DNA of 64,000 bases from Sphingomonadales bacterium. Lineage in GTDB: Bacteria > Pseudomonadota > Alphaproteobacteria > Sphingomonadales > Kordiimonadaceae. The DNA is taken from contig JAALKD010000002.1 of the NCBI GenBank assembly GCA_011088215.1, positions 62,001-126,000 of the forward strand. The letters are read 5' to 3'. Both the position numbers and the translations under genes were made by a program. Shown here in pieces: positions 42,044 to 53,937 of this stretch (positions are counted from its first letter, which is position 1; every line of letters starts with the position of its first letter). The notes under the pieces are model-generated. The model was not told the DNA's origin and did not search any database. It saw only the letters and a list, made by a program, of their open reading frames with translations.

Positions 42044-42867
42044 ATCTCCCACTCCCAACTATCATAAGGCTGGAGTGGTTCAATCGCGTTGTTCAGCCGT
42101 TGCCAAATTTCATCATCAGTTGTTTTAGAACAAATGAAGCCTACATCACGCGGCGGTGCCATCCCCGAAGGCCTGTAAACAGCCAAGTTAGACGCCGAAT
42201 CCACGTTCTTTATCATGTAGTTAGTCTGATCAGAGTTAATAACCGCAAAATGCACCCTATTTCGAGCCACGAGCAGACCAAGTTCCACATCGGTGCTACC
42301 AATAAGAATATGACGCTCAACTCGCCCTGACCTGACATCTTCGCTAACGCCTATATATTTCGCACCCATAAGAAATGCACCGCGCAGCGATGCATCATTC
42401 ATGATATCCGAGATGGAACCATGCTTATCAAACAAATGGAAATCAGAGGTTCTAATCGCCAATGCAGACCCTGGAAACCACCCAAACGGTTTCGATGCCA
42501 GGACATCATACGAATCTCTATGCCCTTGATGATAACCTGCGGCGCATAGTGGCCCGGAACTTAACTGAACTTCGCGAACCAATCGACGGTAAGCTGTTTG
42601 GCGCCACTTGATAACATACCCGGCGCGGCCAGCAATTTCTGTAGCCAGCGTCGCCACAGTGCCTACAACCTTGCCATTTTTTTTGTAGATGTAGGGTGGA
42701 TAATCTTCATGCAAAAATTGCAGAACCTGAAGAGAACTGCGACCTCCAAGTTCTGCTGTATCGCCCATCCATAACGCTGATGCCGGACCTGGCGTCCAGC
42801 CGAAAAGCAATGAAAAGGCTATCAAATTAAGGCGTGAGAACACTGCATACCTTTGGCAAAAAATCAT
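42022..42867 (-). CDS. Substrate-binding domain (SBP_bac_3-like) protein
   Basis: LQFLHEDYPPYIYKKNGKVVGTVATLATEIAGRAGYVIKWRQTAYRRLVREVQ. Confidence 0.75.
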   Translation of the reverse strand: MIFCQRYAVFSRLNLIAFSLLFGWTPGPASALWMGDTAELGGRSSLQVLQFLHEDYPPYIYKKNGKVVGTVATLATEIAGRAGYVIKWRQTAYRRLVREVQLSSGPLCAAGYHQGHRDSYDVLASKPFGWFPGSALAIRTSDFHLFDKHGSISDIMNDASLRGAFLMGAKYIGVSEDVRSGRVERHILIGSTDVELGLLVARNRVHFAVINSDQTNYMIKNVDSASNLAVYRPSGMAPPRDVGFICSKTTDDEIWQRLNNAIEPLQPYDSWEWEIKKAAPK

Positions 42868-42946
42868 TCACTTGGTAGGTCGTATTTTACCCCAATTCCA
42901 TACTGCCTACAAAAGCTTACCAACATATAAATTTAATATGATTTAC

Positions 42947-44073
42947 CTATTTTTCCAAGATGGCATTGCAATCATTTGCACTAAGAATACCACCGTCAAC
43001 CATCTCTGCGAGCCTGTGTTTTCTATAATCGCCTATTGCATCATTTAACTCCGGGTAAATAGAAACAAGTGTATGGAAATCAGCGCTTTCGAGTCGCATT
43101 ATTTTAGACTGCTGTCGTGCGACGGTAGAAGGTTGCTCACCACCTTCCATTATAATGCCGTATTCGCCGAAATAATCGCCGTTAGTGAGCGGACTGCCCG
43201 GTGATTGAAGAATGCACTTATTTCCCCGGATAAAATACAATACAAACCATTGTGCATATCCATTTTATGGGTAATCACCGTGCCAGGCGCCACATTTAAG
43301 GTGCGTAACCTTGAGGCAAGCTCGGACGCTACTTCAGTGCTCAATTGTTGGAAAATCGGGAAACTATCAACAACCTTTAGCGGTACAACAAATTCGCGCC
43401 TGTGAACCTCGTCGGAAAAGCCTGAGGCAATAATGCCGATAGGAACCGCATAAAAAGCGAAGCCCAACACCATAACCACCCCGCCCAGTAACTTACCCCC
43501 CGCCGTTACCGGCACAACATCGCCGTAGCCAACCGTTGTCAGGGTAGAAAGCGCCCACCACAGCGCCGCTGGAATACTGCCGAAAGCCTGCGGTTGAGCT
43601 GTCCGTTCAATCAAATATGCTAAGGTTGCTGAAAAGAACAGCAGTCCGACCATTATAATAAAGGCTGCAACCAGCGCCCGGCGCTCCATATACAAAACCC
43701 GAGACAGCGAGGCCAATGCCGGTGAATAACGAAAGAGTTTTAGCATCCGCAGCAGCCGGAATATACGCAACCCGCGCAAATCAACAGCGGCAAACATACC
43801 GATGTAAAAAGGTAAAATCGCCAGCAAATCAATGACCGCAAGCGGGGAACACATATAGCGCAGCCGTCGCTTCCAATGCGATTTACCAACAGCACTATCG
43901 CTTTCAGCGCTGGCCCATACGCGCAAAAGATATTCAACGGTAAAAATCAACACTGAAATCAGGTCAAACCAGTAGAATAGCGTTTGATATCGTCGCCAAA
44001 TTGACGGCACTGTTTCAAGGGTGACCGCTGCAACATTCACAGCAATCAAAACAATCATAAAATACTCAAACAA
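42947..44073 (-). pseudogene. Voltage-gated-like K+ channel with cyclic-nucleotide-binding domain, frameshifted within the CNBD
   Basis: Six-TM channel with TLTTVGYGDVVPVT filter; CNBD begins GLYCILSGEISAF in one frame and continues SPLTNGDYFGEYGIIMEGGEQPSTVAR in another. Confidence 0.75.
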
Positions 44074-44199
44074 CGCAGCGCCGCGGCCTCCAAATCGCCC
44101 AAGCTCGAAAAAATCCGAGGTGCGTTTTGCTAGGGAACGAGGCGGATTAGCTGATAATTGAATAATTTGTCTCCATCACCACTGCAGCGTCTGTGTAGT

Positions 44200-46896
44200 T
44201 TATCCGGCAAGCGCTGCTTCAACAGCATCAACAGCTTGTTGTGCACTATCTCCATCGGGTCCGCCAGCTTGTGCCATATCAGCACGCCCGCCGCCGCCCT
44301 TACCACCAACCGCTGCTGCAGCAACACGCACAAGATCAACAGCACTGATAGTATCTGTCAGGTCATCAGTAACCCCAACCAGCACCGCAGCTTTGCCATC
44401 ATTAACCGCAATCAATACCACAACACCGCTACCAATTTTTTTCTTGGTGTCGTCTGCCAGACCGCGCAGATCTTTGGGACTGACACCGGCCAGAACCTGG
44501 CCCAGATATTGTGTACCGTTGACGAGCTTGGTTTCCGGGCCTGTTGCAGACGACCCACCGCCCATCGCCGCCTGTTTGCGTGTTTCGGCCAGCTCTTTTT
44601 CCAGACTTTTCCGCTCAGCTTGAAGCGCAGCAACGCGGTCGCCCAGCTCTTCAGGACTAGACTTAACTATTGCGGCGGCGGCTTTAAGTAATTTCTGTTG
44701 TTTGACAAGGTGCGCATGAGCAGCAGCCCCGGTTAAGGCTTCTATACGCCTAACCCCCGATGAAACGGCACTTTCAGATGTGATGGTGAACAGGCCGATT
44801 TCACCGAGCCGGTCCACATGAGTGCCGCCACATAGCTCGACAGAAAAATCAGCCGCGCCTTCGTTCGCAGCACGCCCCATAGAGACCACGCGCACTTCGT
44901 CGCCGTATTTTTCACCGAACAAAGCCATTGCTCCGGCCTCGACAGCGTCATCAAAACTAAGCAACCGGGTTTGAACGTTGGAGTTATTACGCACCGCGTC
45001 ATTAACAGCAATCTCAATCGCATCCAGTTCAGCGCCCTCAATAGCCTTGGGGTGAGATATGTCAAATCGCAACTTCTCGGGCGCAACCAATGATCCCTTC
45101 TGGGTAACATGTTCGCCCAGTTCGCGGCGTAACACTTCATGAAGTATATGGGTTGCTGAATGATTAGCCCTCAACTGGCGGCGGCGTTCACTATCAACCG
45201 TCATGTCAATTACCTGACCAACTTCAATTGATCCCTCGTCCACACAGCAAACATGCACATGCAATGCGCCTACCTTTTTAGTGGTGTCAGTGACAGTCAC
45301 TTTCGCACCGTCAGCCAGCAGCCATCCAGTGTCGCCCATTTGCCCGCCGGACTCGCCGTAAAAAGGTGTTTGATTCGTGACGATCGCGACCTCGTCGCCT
45401 GCCGCGACTTTATCTACCAGCCCTCCGCCTTTAACCAAGGCTATAACCTGGCCCTCTGCCTGCTGCGACGTATAGCCAACAAACTCCGTCGCGCCGTGCT
45501 CGTCGTGCAGGTCAAACCAAACCGTTTCGGTGGCTGCATCGCCCGAACCTGACCAGGCAGCGCGTGCCTTGGCCCTCTGCTCCTCCATCGAAGTATTGAA
45601 GCCATCAACATCAACTTTGAGATTTTGTGAACGCAGAGCGTCCTGAGTCAAATCGAGCGAAAACCCAAACGTATCATAAAGCTTGAAGGCCACATCGCCC
45701 GCCAGTGTATCACCGGACATTTTTCCGACTTCGTCGTCAAGCAAACGCATGCCTTTTTCAAGCATTTGACGGAATTTAGATTCCTCCAGTTTCAGAGTTT
45801 CCTCGATCAACCGCTCCGCCCTGATCAACTCAGGAAATGCTTGCCCCATCTCGCCGACCAGTGACGGCGTCAACTGGTGCATTACCAGACCCTTCGACCC
45901 CAACAAGTGGGCATGACGCATTGCTCGGCGCATGATACGGCGCAGGACATAGCCACGCCCCTCATTGGACGGCAACACACCGTCAGCAATTAGGAAACTA
46001 CAGGCCCGCAAATGGTCCGCAATAACCCGGTGAGAGCTACGCGTCACATCGGTTTCGTTCGCCCCTGTGGCATCAACGGAGGCGGCAATCAACCGTTTGA
46101 AAGTATCTGTTTCATAGTTGTCATGGGTACCCTGCAGCAAAGCTGCAATACGCTCCAGACCCATACCTGTATCAATACTGGGGCGTGGCAAATTCACACG
46201 GCCAGCGCCGCTGCGCTGTTCATACTGCATGAATACCAGGTTCCATATTTCAACAAAGCGATCACCGTCTTCGTTCGCGCTTCCCGGAGGGCCTCCCCAT
46301 ATATGGTCGCCGTGGTCATAGAAGATTTCAGAGCAAGGACCGCAGGGGCCAACCTCGCCCATGGACCAAAAATTATCATTTGTGGCAATTCGGATAATAC
46401 GTTCTTCCGGCAGGCCAGCAATTTTGCGCCATAGGTCGTAAGCCGCATCATCATCGTGATAAACTGTCACTGTTAACCGATCAGAGTCGATACCATACTC
46501 TTTAGTAATCAGCTCCCACGCCAACGAAATCGCCTGATCCTTGAAATAGTCACCAAAAGAGAAATTACCTAACATCTCAAAAAACGTATGATGCCTGGCT
46601 GTATAGCCCACATTGTCAAGATCGTTGTGTTTGCCGCCCGCACGCACACATTTCTGCGACGAAGTTGCCTGGCTGTAAGGCCGGCTTTCCGCACCGGTGA
46701 ATACGTTCTTAAAGGGTACCATACCAGCGTTGGTGAACATTAGCGTCGGATCGTTGACAGGCACCAACGACGCGGATGGTACAACGCTATGACCATTAGC
46801 CGCAAAAAAATCCAGGAAAGTCTTCCTGATTTCATTGGTGCTCTTATTCGAACCAGAACCTGTAGCAGTCCCTGTTCCCGTCTTAATGCTCGACAT
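44200..46896 (-). CDS. alaS: Alanine--tRNA ligase
   Basis: [52 protein letters not shown]-like [30 protein letters not shown]. Confidence 0.98.
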   Translation of the reverse strand: MSSIKTGTGTATGSGSNKSTNEIRKTFLDFFAANGHSVVPSASLVPVNDPTLMFTNAGMVPFKNVFTGAESRPYSQATSSQKCVRAGGKHNDLDNVGYTARHHTFFEMLGNFSFGDYFKDQAISLAWELITKEYGIDSDRLTVTVYHDDDAAYDLWRKIAGLPEERIIRIATNDNFWSMGEVGPCGPCSEIFYDHGDHIWGGPPGSANEDGDRFVEIWNLVFMQYEQRSGAGRVNLPRPSIDTGMGLERIAALLQGTHDNYETDTFKRLIAASVDATGANETDVTRSSHRVIADHLRACSFLIADGVLPSNEGRGYVLRRIMRRAMRHAHLLGSKGLVMHQLTPSLVGEMGQAFPELIRAERLIEETLKLEESKFRQMLEKGMRLLDDEVGKMSGDTLAGDVAFKLYDTFGFSLDLTQDALRSQNLKVDVDGFNTSMEEQRAKARAAWSGSGDAATETVWFDLHDEHGATEFVGYTSQQAEGQVIALVKGGGLVDKVAAGDEVAIVTNQTPFYGESGGQMGDTGWLLADGAKVTVTDTTKKVGALHVHVCCVDEGSIEVGQVIDMTVDSERRRQLRANHSATHILHEVLRRELGEHVTQKGSLVAPEKLRFDISHPKAIEGAELDAIEIAVNDAVRNNSNVQTRLLSFDDAVEAGAMALFGEKYGDEVRVVSMGRAANEGAADFSVELCGGTHVDRLGEIGLFTITSESAVSSGVRRIEALTGAAAHAHLVKQQKLLKAAAAIVKSSPEELGDRVAALQAERKSLEKELAETRKQAAMGGGSSATGPETKLVNGTQYLGQVLAGVSPKDLRGLADDTKKKIGSGVVVLIAVNDGKAAVLVGVTDDLTDTISAVDLVRVAAAAVGGKGGGGRADMAQAGGPDGDSAQQAVDAVEAALAG

Positions 46897-47080
46897 AGTC
46901 AACGCCTCTCCAGCTAACGAAATGTGTACCCCAACAGCGAGCAACACAATTGCAACAGACTATGTATAGAAGGCGCGGTATTTCTCAAGGAAATTATACT
47001 GCTTGAAGCAGCATGCATCGGTAATTTTCGACGATTACTGGTACTCCGGCAACAAAAGGCGTCCCGTTGGCCAAGGCACT

Positions 47081-47110
47081 AAAAAAGGAGTGGAAATCCA
47101 CCCCTTTTTT
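47081..47110 (-). terminator. recA terminator
   Basis: AAAAAAGGaGTGG-aaat-CCACcCCTTTTTT hairpin downstream of recA. Confidence 0.75.
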
Positions 47111-47161
47111 TCTGCTAGACTCGCTGGCCAAAATTCACCAGTTCAAAGACTACATGCTAAA

Positions 47162-48232
47162 TTACCCAGCATCTTCATCTGTCGAGGGCTCAGTCAACAT
47201 GGCTTCATTAACCAACCCCGCATTTTGGCGGATAAGTTGTTCGATCTCCTCTGAAATATCTGAGTTTTCCAAAAGAAAACGCTTGGCATTTTCGCGTCCC
47301 TGCCCAATGCGTTGGCTTGAGTAACTATACCAAGAGCCAGATTTCTCGACCACACCAGCCTTAACGCCCAGGTCGATAATTTCGCCCATTTTGGACACGC
47401 CTTCGCCGTACATAATGTCAAACTCAACCTGTTTAAAAGGTGGTGCAACCTTGTTTTTCACCACCTTCACCCGAGTGGCATTACCAACAATATCGTCTTT
47501 GTCTTTTATCTGGCCAATACGGCGAATATCGAGGCGAACGGACGCATAAAACTTCAGCGCATTGCCGCCTGTTGTGGTCTCGGGACTGCCATACATTACA
47601 CCAATCTTCATCCGAATTTGATTGATGAAAATGACAATGGTATTCGATTTTGAAATTGACGCAGTCAATTTCCTCAGCGCTTGGCTCATCAATCGGGCCT
47701 GCAAGCCAACATGGCTGTCCCCCATCTCGCCTTCCAGTTCCGCGCGCGGCGTCAGGGCCGCTACAGAATCAACCACCAAAATGTCGACGGCACCAGAACG
47801 AACCAGTGTGTCGGTGATCTCAAGCGCCTGTTCACCAGTATCCGGCTGACTGATCAAAAGCTCATTGACATCAACGCCCAGCTTACGGGCATAAATTGGA
47901 TCGAGCGCATGCTCGGCATCAACAAATGCAGCAATACCGCCCGCTTTTTGCGCTTCGGCAACAGCGTGCAGGGCCAGCGTTGTCTTACCCGAACTTTCCG
48001 GTCCGTAAATTTCTATGATTCTGCCTTTGGGCAAACCGCCAATGCCAAGCGCTATGTCCAGATTAAGCGAGCCTGTCGAGATAGCTTCGATCTCAATGCT
48101 GGATTCGCGTTGGCCCAGCTTCATCACCGAGCCCTTACCGAATGCCCGATCAATTTGCCCAAGGGCTGCCTCTAGAGCCTTGCTCTTGTCCATGGATGCT
48201 CCTTTAACCAATTCGAGGTTTGGTAATGCCAT
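47162..48232 (-). CDS. recA: Recombinase RecA (start may be 48193)
   Basis: [69 protein letters not shown]. Confidence 0.98.
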   Translation of the reverse strand: MALPNLELVKGASMDKSKALEAALGQIDRAFGKGSVMKLGQRESSIEIEAISTGSLNLDIALGIGGLPKGRIIEIYGPESSGKTTLALHAVAEAQKAGGIAAFVDAEHALDPIYARKLGVDVNELLISQPDTGEQALEITDTLVRSGAVDILVVDSVAALTPRAELEGEMGDSHVGLQARLMSQALRKLTASISKSNTIVIFINQIRMKIGVMYGSPETTTGGNALKFYASVRLDIRRIGQIKDKDDIVGNATRVKVVKNKVAPPFKQVEFDIMYGEGVSKMGEIIDLGVKAGVVEKSGSWYSYSSQRIGQGRENAKRFLLENSDISEEIEQLIRQNAGLVNEAMLTEPSTDEDAG

Positions 48233-48282
48233 TGTTCGGGTTCCTTATTCCATAGCTGTTGTTTGGGTGCAATGGAATGTTT

Positions 48283-48342
48283 GTACACAGTTTGTTCTCA
48301 TTTGCCAAGTGTTAATTTTCACCTTTTGTTCTCATTGGGTTT
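48283..48342 (-). promoter_or_regulatory. Two near-consensus SOS boxes upstream of recA
   Basis: GTAC-ACAGTTT-GTTC (48283-48297) and GTTC-TCATTGG-GTTT (48328-48342), one mismatch each. Confidence 0.5.
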
Positions 48343-48405
48343 TTAATGAAAAACAACAACCGAAGTTCGGTAGTAAACCACCGAAACCTACACACTCTCA
48401 CCTGA

Positions 48406-49530
48406 TTATTCCAATATTGATTTAACGGTTTCCGCCAGTGCTTTCAGCGTAAAGGGCTTGGGCAGGAACTGAAACTCCTCGGCTTCCAGATCCTTGCGGA
48501 ACATGTCTTCCGCGTAACCGGATATGAAAATTACCGGCATATCAGGCCTATCCTTACGGGCGGCATTCACCAATGCAGGGCCATCCATATTAGGCATGAC
48601 AACATCGGTAATAAGCAAATCAATGGTTGTTTTGGTCGTATTGAGCACCTCAAGTCCCGCCTCGCCCGAATCCGCTTCAAGCACATTGTAGCCTTTATTC
48701 TCCAGCGCTCTTCGGGCAAACATTCTTACCGGATCTTCGTCCTCTACGATCAATATAGTGCCTTTGCCGGTCAGGTCTTTCTCCTGAGTTTCAACCTGCT
48801 TGGTACCTTCAGCGGGCTCGTTGTCGTCCACTTCCTGGGCTTTAAGAAGCAGTAGGAAAGTAGTTCCCTTGCCAACTTCCGATTCAACAAACACGAATCC
48901 GCCAGTTTGTTTGACAATGCCGTATACTGTCGCCAACCCAAGCCCAGTGCCCTCACCCACTTCCTTGGTGGTGAAGAAAGGCTCAAATATCTTATTCAGA
49001 TTGCTCTTGGGTATGCCGCAGCCGTTGTCTTCCACTTCGATCAAAATATAATTGTCAGGCACCACTACGTCATATTTGTCCACTAATGGATCATCTGCCC
49101 CAATGAACCGCGTACGCATTTCGAGCTTGCCGCCGCTGCTCATGGCATCACGCGCATTGACCGCCAAGTTTATAATAACCTGCTCCAATTGGCCCTGATC
49201 AACTTTGGTCGGCGGCAGATCTCGCCCATGGACAACTTTCAATTCAATTGTTTCGCCGATCAAACGCCTGATCAAGCTAGATAGATCAGCCAAAACATCT
49301 GTTACCTCGAGTATTTTGGGGCGCAGGGTTTGCTGGCGTGAAAAGGCAAGCAATTGGCGCACAAGATTGGCGGCACGATTGGCATTTTGTTTAATCTGAA
49401 TGATGTCCGAAAACGATTGATCGCCAGCATCATGGCGCACCAGCAACAGGTCACAAAAGCCGATAATCGCGGTTAGAAGGTTGTTAAAGTCATGGGCAAC
49501 ACCACCGGCAAGTTGGCCAACAGCCTGCAT
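48406..49530 (-). CDS. cckA: CckA C-terminal half: histidine kinase plus receiver domain
   Basis: [30 protein letters not shown] (H-box), [42 protein letters not shown]...[14 protein letters not shown]. Confidence 0.9.
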   Translation of the reverse strand: MQAVGQLAGGVAHDFNNLLTAIIGFCDLLLVRHDAGDQSFSDIIQIKQNANRAANLVRQLLAFSRQQTLRPKILEVTDVLADLSSLIRRLIGETIELKVVHGRDLPPTKVDQGQLEQVIINLAVNARDAMSSGGKLEMRTRFIGADDPLVDKYDVVVPDNYILIEVEDNGCGIPKSNLNKIFEPFFTTKEVGEGTGLGLATVYGIVKQTGGFVFVESEVGKGTTFLLLLKAQEVDDNEPAEGTKQVETQEKDLTGKGTILIVEDEDPVRMFARRALENKGYNVLEADSGEAGLEVLNTTKTTIDLLITDVVMPNMDGPALVNAARKDRPDMPVIFISGYAEDMFRKDLEAEEFQFLPKPFTLKALAETVKSILE

Positions 49531-50801
49531 TTTCTACGCTTGAACGAATTGCCGTTCAAGCTTTTTTCCTGCGTTGTATCAACCAGATACAAAATTGCGT
49601 ATTTATCGTCACCTTTGGTGATCGACGTTGAGTATACCTGCCCGACCCGCTCCGGCTGCCCGCTATAGGTTACATCCAGCGGCTTGGACGCTGGCCTGCC
49701 GTCGTGGGCAAATTCAATAAGTTCTTTCAGTGCTTCGCGGTCTTCTTCAACAATAAGATCGAAAATACTGGAGCCACTTTCGGTACGCACTCCCGAAGGG
49801 TGAATTTTCAGCGGCTGATTATATTCCTTAACACCACCGTCCCGGTCGACAATGGCAATAGCGATCGGCGCTGCGTCCAAAATTGGGTCGATTAGAAATT
49901 CGCGTTCGATAGAGGCCAGCCCGCCGCGCACCCGGTCCAGGCGACGGATAAACCGAAACTGTCCGATTTTACGCCCTTCTTCGCGGGCACTAAGCGGAAT
50001 GTCGGTAACCTCTACATCAATGCGCTGACGACCACCTACCAACAGCTGCGTATTTTGCGCTTTTAACTGTAGTTTAAGTGGCATCGCGTCCGGTTCTTCA
50101 ATACCCAGCCACAACAGAATTGTTTCATTTGCATACTGAATATGACCACTGGCATCCTCCAGGATGACACCACACTCCAGTTTTTCGAAAATCGGCGCTG
50201 CCCATCCAGACACCATGGTTTTTTCCCGGTCGAGGCGAACACGCTGGTTTTGGCGGGATATCTGCCAAATCAAATGATGCCCCACACGCTTTCCCACCAG
50301 CGTCAGTTCATCATCATCATTTTCGGTCATTTCAATTTGAGCAGCACCGTTACCTGCCTGTCGCACCGTATTCAGCACTGCATTAATTGCCTGACGGCCA
50401 TCTTCGTTGGCAACCATGTCTTGCAGCCGCTGCACTGGCTTTTCATTCAATTTTTCAAAGGCTTGATTGGCTGCAAGTGAGATGCCGTCAAGTTGGGTTA
50501 CGATTAAAGCGCGCCGGTCCACAGCTACCAGGTTTTGCAGTAACTCCCGGTCCATGCGGTCGCCGGCAGTTATTGGTGTGTCAAGATTTCTAAGCGCTTT
50601 AATCAGAATGAAGGCAGTGATCACAAGGGTAAGACCGCCAACACCAATTGCCCCGGCATCGCCCCAGAACAAATAGGTAATAACAGACACACCGCCAGCG
50701 CCCAAAAGGCCCGAAAGGGCCATTGCAAGAAGTTTAAAGCCTGATTTGACCTCATTATTCATGAGAGCATCACGAATAGGTTGTGGCAGTTGGCTTTCCA
50801 T
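49473..50801 (-). CDS. cckA: CckA N-terminal half: TM plus PAS domains; frame diverges near 49556
   Basis: Two TM segments and PAS-like regions; DTTQEKSL is followed by out-of-frame [27 protein letters not shown]; the other frame reads [18 protein letters not shown]. Confidence 0.85.
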   Translation of the reverse strand: MESQLPQPIRDALMNNEVKSGFKLLAMALSGLLGAGGVSVITYLFWGDAGAIGVGGLTLVITAFILIKALRNLDTPITAGDRMDRELLQNLVAVDRRALIVTQLDGISLAANQAFEKLNEKPVQRLQDMVANEDGRQAINAVLNTVRQAGNGAAQIEMTENDDDELTLVGKRVGHHLIWQISRQNQRVRLDREKTMVSGWAAPIFEKLECGVILEDASGHIQYANETILLWLGIEEPDAMPLKLQLKAQNTQLLVGGRQRIDVEVTDIPLSAREEGRKIGQFRFIRRLDRVRGGLASIEREFLIDPILDAAPIAIAIVDRDGGVKEYNQPLKIHPSGVRTESGSSIFDLIVEEDREALKELIEFAHDGRPASKPLDVTYSGQPERVGQVYSTSITKGDDKYAILYLVDTTQEKSLNGNSFKRRKCRLLANLPVVLPMTLTTF

Positions 50802-50928
50802 ATATTATTTTCCTACCTGGCGAGGCCCCAAAAAAAGGCGAAATACTGGCGTGAACTCTAGCCGCCTTCGAATTGACCGCGCAAGAGCCACTTGTGATTT
50901 AAAAAGCGGCGGACTGTTAACTCCGTGA

Positions 50929-52020
50929 TCAACCGGCCACTTTCGCATTCGGCACAAGGCCTGAACGCCGTAACTTCATGATGTAACTGATTACCTCGGC
51001 AACTGCCTTATAGTGATCTGGTGGCACTTCTTCATCCAGTTCAACCGATGCGTATAAAGCCCTGGCAAGCGGCGGGTTTTCTACGATGGGTATGTCGTGG
51101 TCTTTGGCCAAATCGCGAATGCGGAAAGCTACATCATCCAGGCCTTTGGCGATCAAAACAGGCACTTCCATGGAGCCGTGTTTATACTCCAACGCAATCG
51201 CATAGTGGGTTGGGTTGGTGATTACCACATCGGCGCGCGGCACATTCGCCATCATACGCTGGGAATGCCGTTCCATGCGGATTGAGCGCAAACGTTGTTT
51301 AACCTTTGGGTCGCCGTCGGTTTGCTTGCGTTCGTCCTTAACCTCTTGCTTGGTCATCCGCAGTTTTTTGGTGTGCTGGTATTTTTGGTAAGTAAAATCA
51401 ACAGCGGCGATAATTGTCATCAAAATCAATACGCCCAGCATCAACTTAACCACATTAGTTTGAACCAACGATACAATCTCGATCGGCGGTAAAAACATAA
51501 TGGCGGCTAATTGCGCGCGCTCAGGGTAAATGACAATGAATGCGACAAGGCTCAGGGCTGCCAGTTTTCCAATGGCTTTGCCAAAGTCCACGACGATCTT
51601 TGATGAACCGAATTTCTTCAAGCCATTTATAGGGTTTAATTTCTTAAGGTCCGGTTTCAACTTATCAAAGGTAAAAACACCCTTGTGCTGGATTTTCGAA
51701 CCAGCCAGCGCGGCAACGACAAAAATGGCAAACGGCAACAGCAAAATCAAAAAGACATCAAAAACAAGCGTGTTGATAATCTGCAAGCCTGCGGTTCGGT
51801 CGAATTCTATTTCATGCAAATGGCCAATATAGCCAGCAAGAGGCGCCCGTATACCGATAGTTATGAAGCTGCCCGCCGCAGCCACCACAATCGTACCGGC
51901 TGCGAGCATAAACCAAGTCTTCAGTTCCTGGCTTTGGGCAACTTCGCCCTTTTTCCTGGCCTCTTCCAGCTTTTTGGGGGTGGGCTCCTCGGTTTTCTGA
52001 CTGTCGTCTTCGTCGGCCAT
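50929..52020 (-). CDS. flhB: Flagellar biosynthesis protein FlhB
   Basis: MADEDDSQKTEEPTPKKLEEARKKGEVAQSQEL; autocleavage motif NPTHYAIAL. Confidence 0.97.
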   Translation of the reverse strand: MADEDDSQKTEEPTPKKLEEARKKGEVAQSQELKTWFMLAAGTIVVAAAGSFITIGIRAPLAGYIGHLHEIEFDRTAGLQIINTLVFDVFLILLLPFAIFVVAALAGSKIQHKGVFTFDKLKPDLKKLNPINGLKKFGSSKIVVDFGKAIGKLAALSLVAFIVIYPERAQLAAIMFLPPIEIVSLVQTNVVKLMLGVLILMTIIAAVDFTYQKYQHTKKLRMTKQEVKDERKQTDGDPKVKQRLRSIRMERHSQRMMANVPRADVVITNPTHYAIALEYKHGSMEVPVLIAKGLDDVAFRIRDLAKDHDIPIVENPPLARALYASVELDEEVPPDHYKAVAEVISYIMKLRRSGLVPNAKVAG

Positions 52021-52023
52021 TCT

Positions 52024-52782
52024 CTATCCTAAATACGACAACAAATGGGTTTCAAATCGATCAAGAAACAGTTCCATAAACGAGCCTATCAACAGGCTCA
52101 TTAGGAAAAACCCCATGAACAAATTCATCGGCATGCCAATAAAAAACACCTGAAAACCCTGAATCATACGAGCAACAAGGCCAAGGCTGACGTTAAATAT
52201 CAGGCCGTAGACAATGAAGGGTGCCGCCAGTTGAAAGCCAAGGGCAAAAGAATCTGAGACAAAACGAGCGATTAAGGCCGCGAAATCCACATAGGGAATG
52301 GCTTCACCAACCGGGAATTTGATGTAACTGTGTGCGAAGCCCTGGATCATGACGTGATGCAGGTCGGTTACCACAATCATTGTAATCGCAGCCAGCGACA
52401 CAAATGACGCAACAATCACACTTTGGCTACCCTGCGCCGGATCAAATGATTGAGCCGCAGCAAGACCAGTTTGGAACGCAATAACCGTTCCCGCAGTATG
52501 AGTAGCTGACAGCAAAATGCGGGCTGTTAGCGCCAACATGGACCCGATCAACAATTCCTGGATCATCAAAGTAAACAGATTGAATAGTTGCGGTGGCATT
52601 GGCGGAATTTTGTCAGCGTGAATACCGTAGATAATCAATGACAGCGCAAAAGCCAAACCCATGCGCACCCGAGCCGGAATAGACCTGTCGCCGAGCACAG
52701 GCATCAACATAACGAGCGGCCCTAACCGCATGAGGATCAGTGTAAAAACATAGGCTTCAGCGGGTAGAACTTCACCGAGCAT
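52024..52782 (-). CDS. fliR: Flagellar biosynthetic protein FliR
   Basis: FTLILMRLGPLVMLMPVLGDRSIPARVRMGLAFALSL; position between flhB and fliQ. Confidence 0.94.
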   Translation of the reverse strand: MLGEVLPAEAYVFTLILMRLGPLVMLMPVLGDRSIPARVRMGLAFALSLIIYGIHADKIPPMPPQLFNLFTLMIQELLIGSMLALTARILLSATHTAGTVIAFQTGLAAAQSFDPAQGSQSVIVASFVSLAAITMIVVTDLHHVMIQGFAHSYIKFPVGEAIPYVDFAALIARFVSDSFALGFQLAAPFIVYGLIFNVSLGLVARMIQGFQVFFIGMPMNLFMGFFLMSLLIGSFMELFLDRFETHLLSYLG

Positions 52783-52787
52783 CGCGC

Positions 52788-53054
52788 TTATCCACCAGCT
52801 ACGATGCGGTCAGCAATCTGTTGCATCAGGTCGCTCAAGTTACGGCCCATAAAAGGAAACAGCAGCAGCAATGAAATAAAGACAGCAATAATTTTCGGGA
52901 CGAAGGTAAGGGTCATTTCCTGCAGCTGGGTGATGGTTTGAAAAAGCGCAATCGCTAAACCAACAACCAGCGCAACCATCAAAATGGGTAAAGACGTTGT
53001 AATAAGGGTTGTGAGCGCCAATCGTGCCACGTCAAGAACGTCAGGTCCGGTCAT
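52788..53054 (-). CDS. fliQ: Flagellar biosynthetic protein FliQ
   Basis: 88 aa, two TM; LPILMVALVVGLAIALFQTITQLQEMTLTFVPKIIAV. Confidence 0.96.
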   Translation of the reverse strand: MTGPDVLDVARLALTTLITTSLPILMVALVVGLAIALFQTITQLQEMTLTFVPKIIAVFISLLLLFPFMGRNLSDLMQQIADRIVAGG

Positions 53055-53110
53055 TTACTTCTCACGGTTGGACTGCCAGAGGCGACAAAGTTAAGTCGGC
53101 GAAGGCGTTA

Positions 53111-53434
53111 TTAAATTGGCATTTTCAGAATATCGTTATAGGCACCAATCACCTTGTCTCGAACGGTGACAACTGTCTCTACGACCATCTCAGCGTTCGA
53201 AACCGCTGTGACCACATCAACCAGATCAGCCTGGTCCACCAAAGCTTTCGCGCTGGTTGCTTCCATATTCGCAGTTGTGCTTTTAACGTCCCCGAGCGTT
53301 TCGGTAACTAAAGAGGAAAAGGCGGATTCAGCTCCACTGCCCTCACCAGATTCCTTTGCTCCCGAAAGCCCCTGCTGTAATTGTTTAGATGCCTGTGCAT
53401 ACGCATTTACAGCGTCCATTTGTTTGATATTCAT
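53111..53434 (-). CDS. fliE: Flagellar hook-basal body complex protein FliE
   Basis: C-terminal [36 protein letters not shown]. Confidence 0.93.
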   Translation of the reverse strand: MNIKQMDAVNAYAQASKQLQQGLSGAKESGEGSGAESAFSSLVTETLGDVKSTTANMEATSAKALVDQADLVDVVTAVSNAEMVVETVVTVRDKVIGAYNDILKMPI

Positions 53435-53476
53435 GCCCCGTCTCCCAACTAGAAGAAATTTTACCCCGAAGTATTC

Positions 53477-53884
53477 TTAGCGCAGTAGCTCAAGCGTCAT
53501 GGTTGCCAACCGGCGGCTGGCTTCCAGTGCGTTGAGGTTTGATTGGTAAGTACGCTGCGCCTGCTTCATATCCATCATTTCAATCAATCCATTTACATTG
53601 GATTGTTTGACATACCCCGCTTTGTCGGCCGCTGGGTTACCCGGATCGTACTTCTGACCAAAAGCCTTCTGGTCGTATGCAATTTTACCCGCCTTAACCA
53701 GTTCAACGCCCTGCGTTTTGTCAAGTTCGGTTTGAAAGGTTACTATCTTGCGACGATAAGGGTCTTCACCCGGCCCGGATGCCACAGAGTTTTGGTTCGC
53801 AATATTTTCAGAAATCACCCGCATCCGGATCGATTGAGCCCGAAGCCCAGATACAGATGCCATCATTGCTTTTTGCAGATCCAT
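53477..53884 (-). CDS. flgC: Flagellar basal-body rod protein FlgC
   Basis: SGLRAQSIRMRVISENIANQNSV; VNGLIEMMDMKQAQRTYQSNLNALEASRRLATMTLELLR. Confidence 0.95.
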   Translation of the reverse strand: MDLQKAMMASVSGLRAQSIRMRVISENIANQNSVASGPGEDPYRRKIVTFQTELDKTQGVELVKAGKIAYDQKAFGQKYDPGNPAADKAGYVKQSNVNGLIEMMDMKQAQRTYQSNLNALEASRRLATMTLELLR

Positions 53885-53937
53885 TGATACCTCAGCTTTG
53901 CAGCCCCACGCTGCTTACCCAATGACACAAGCGCTTT

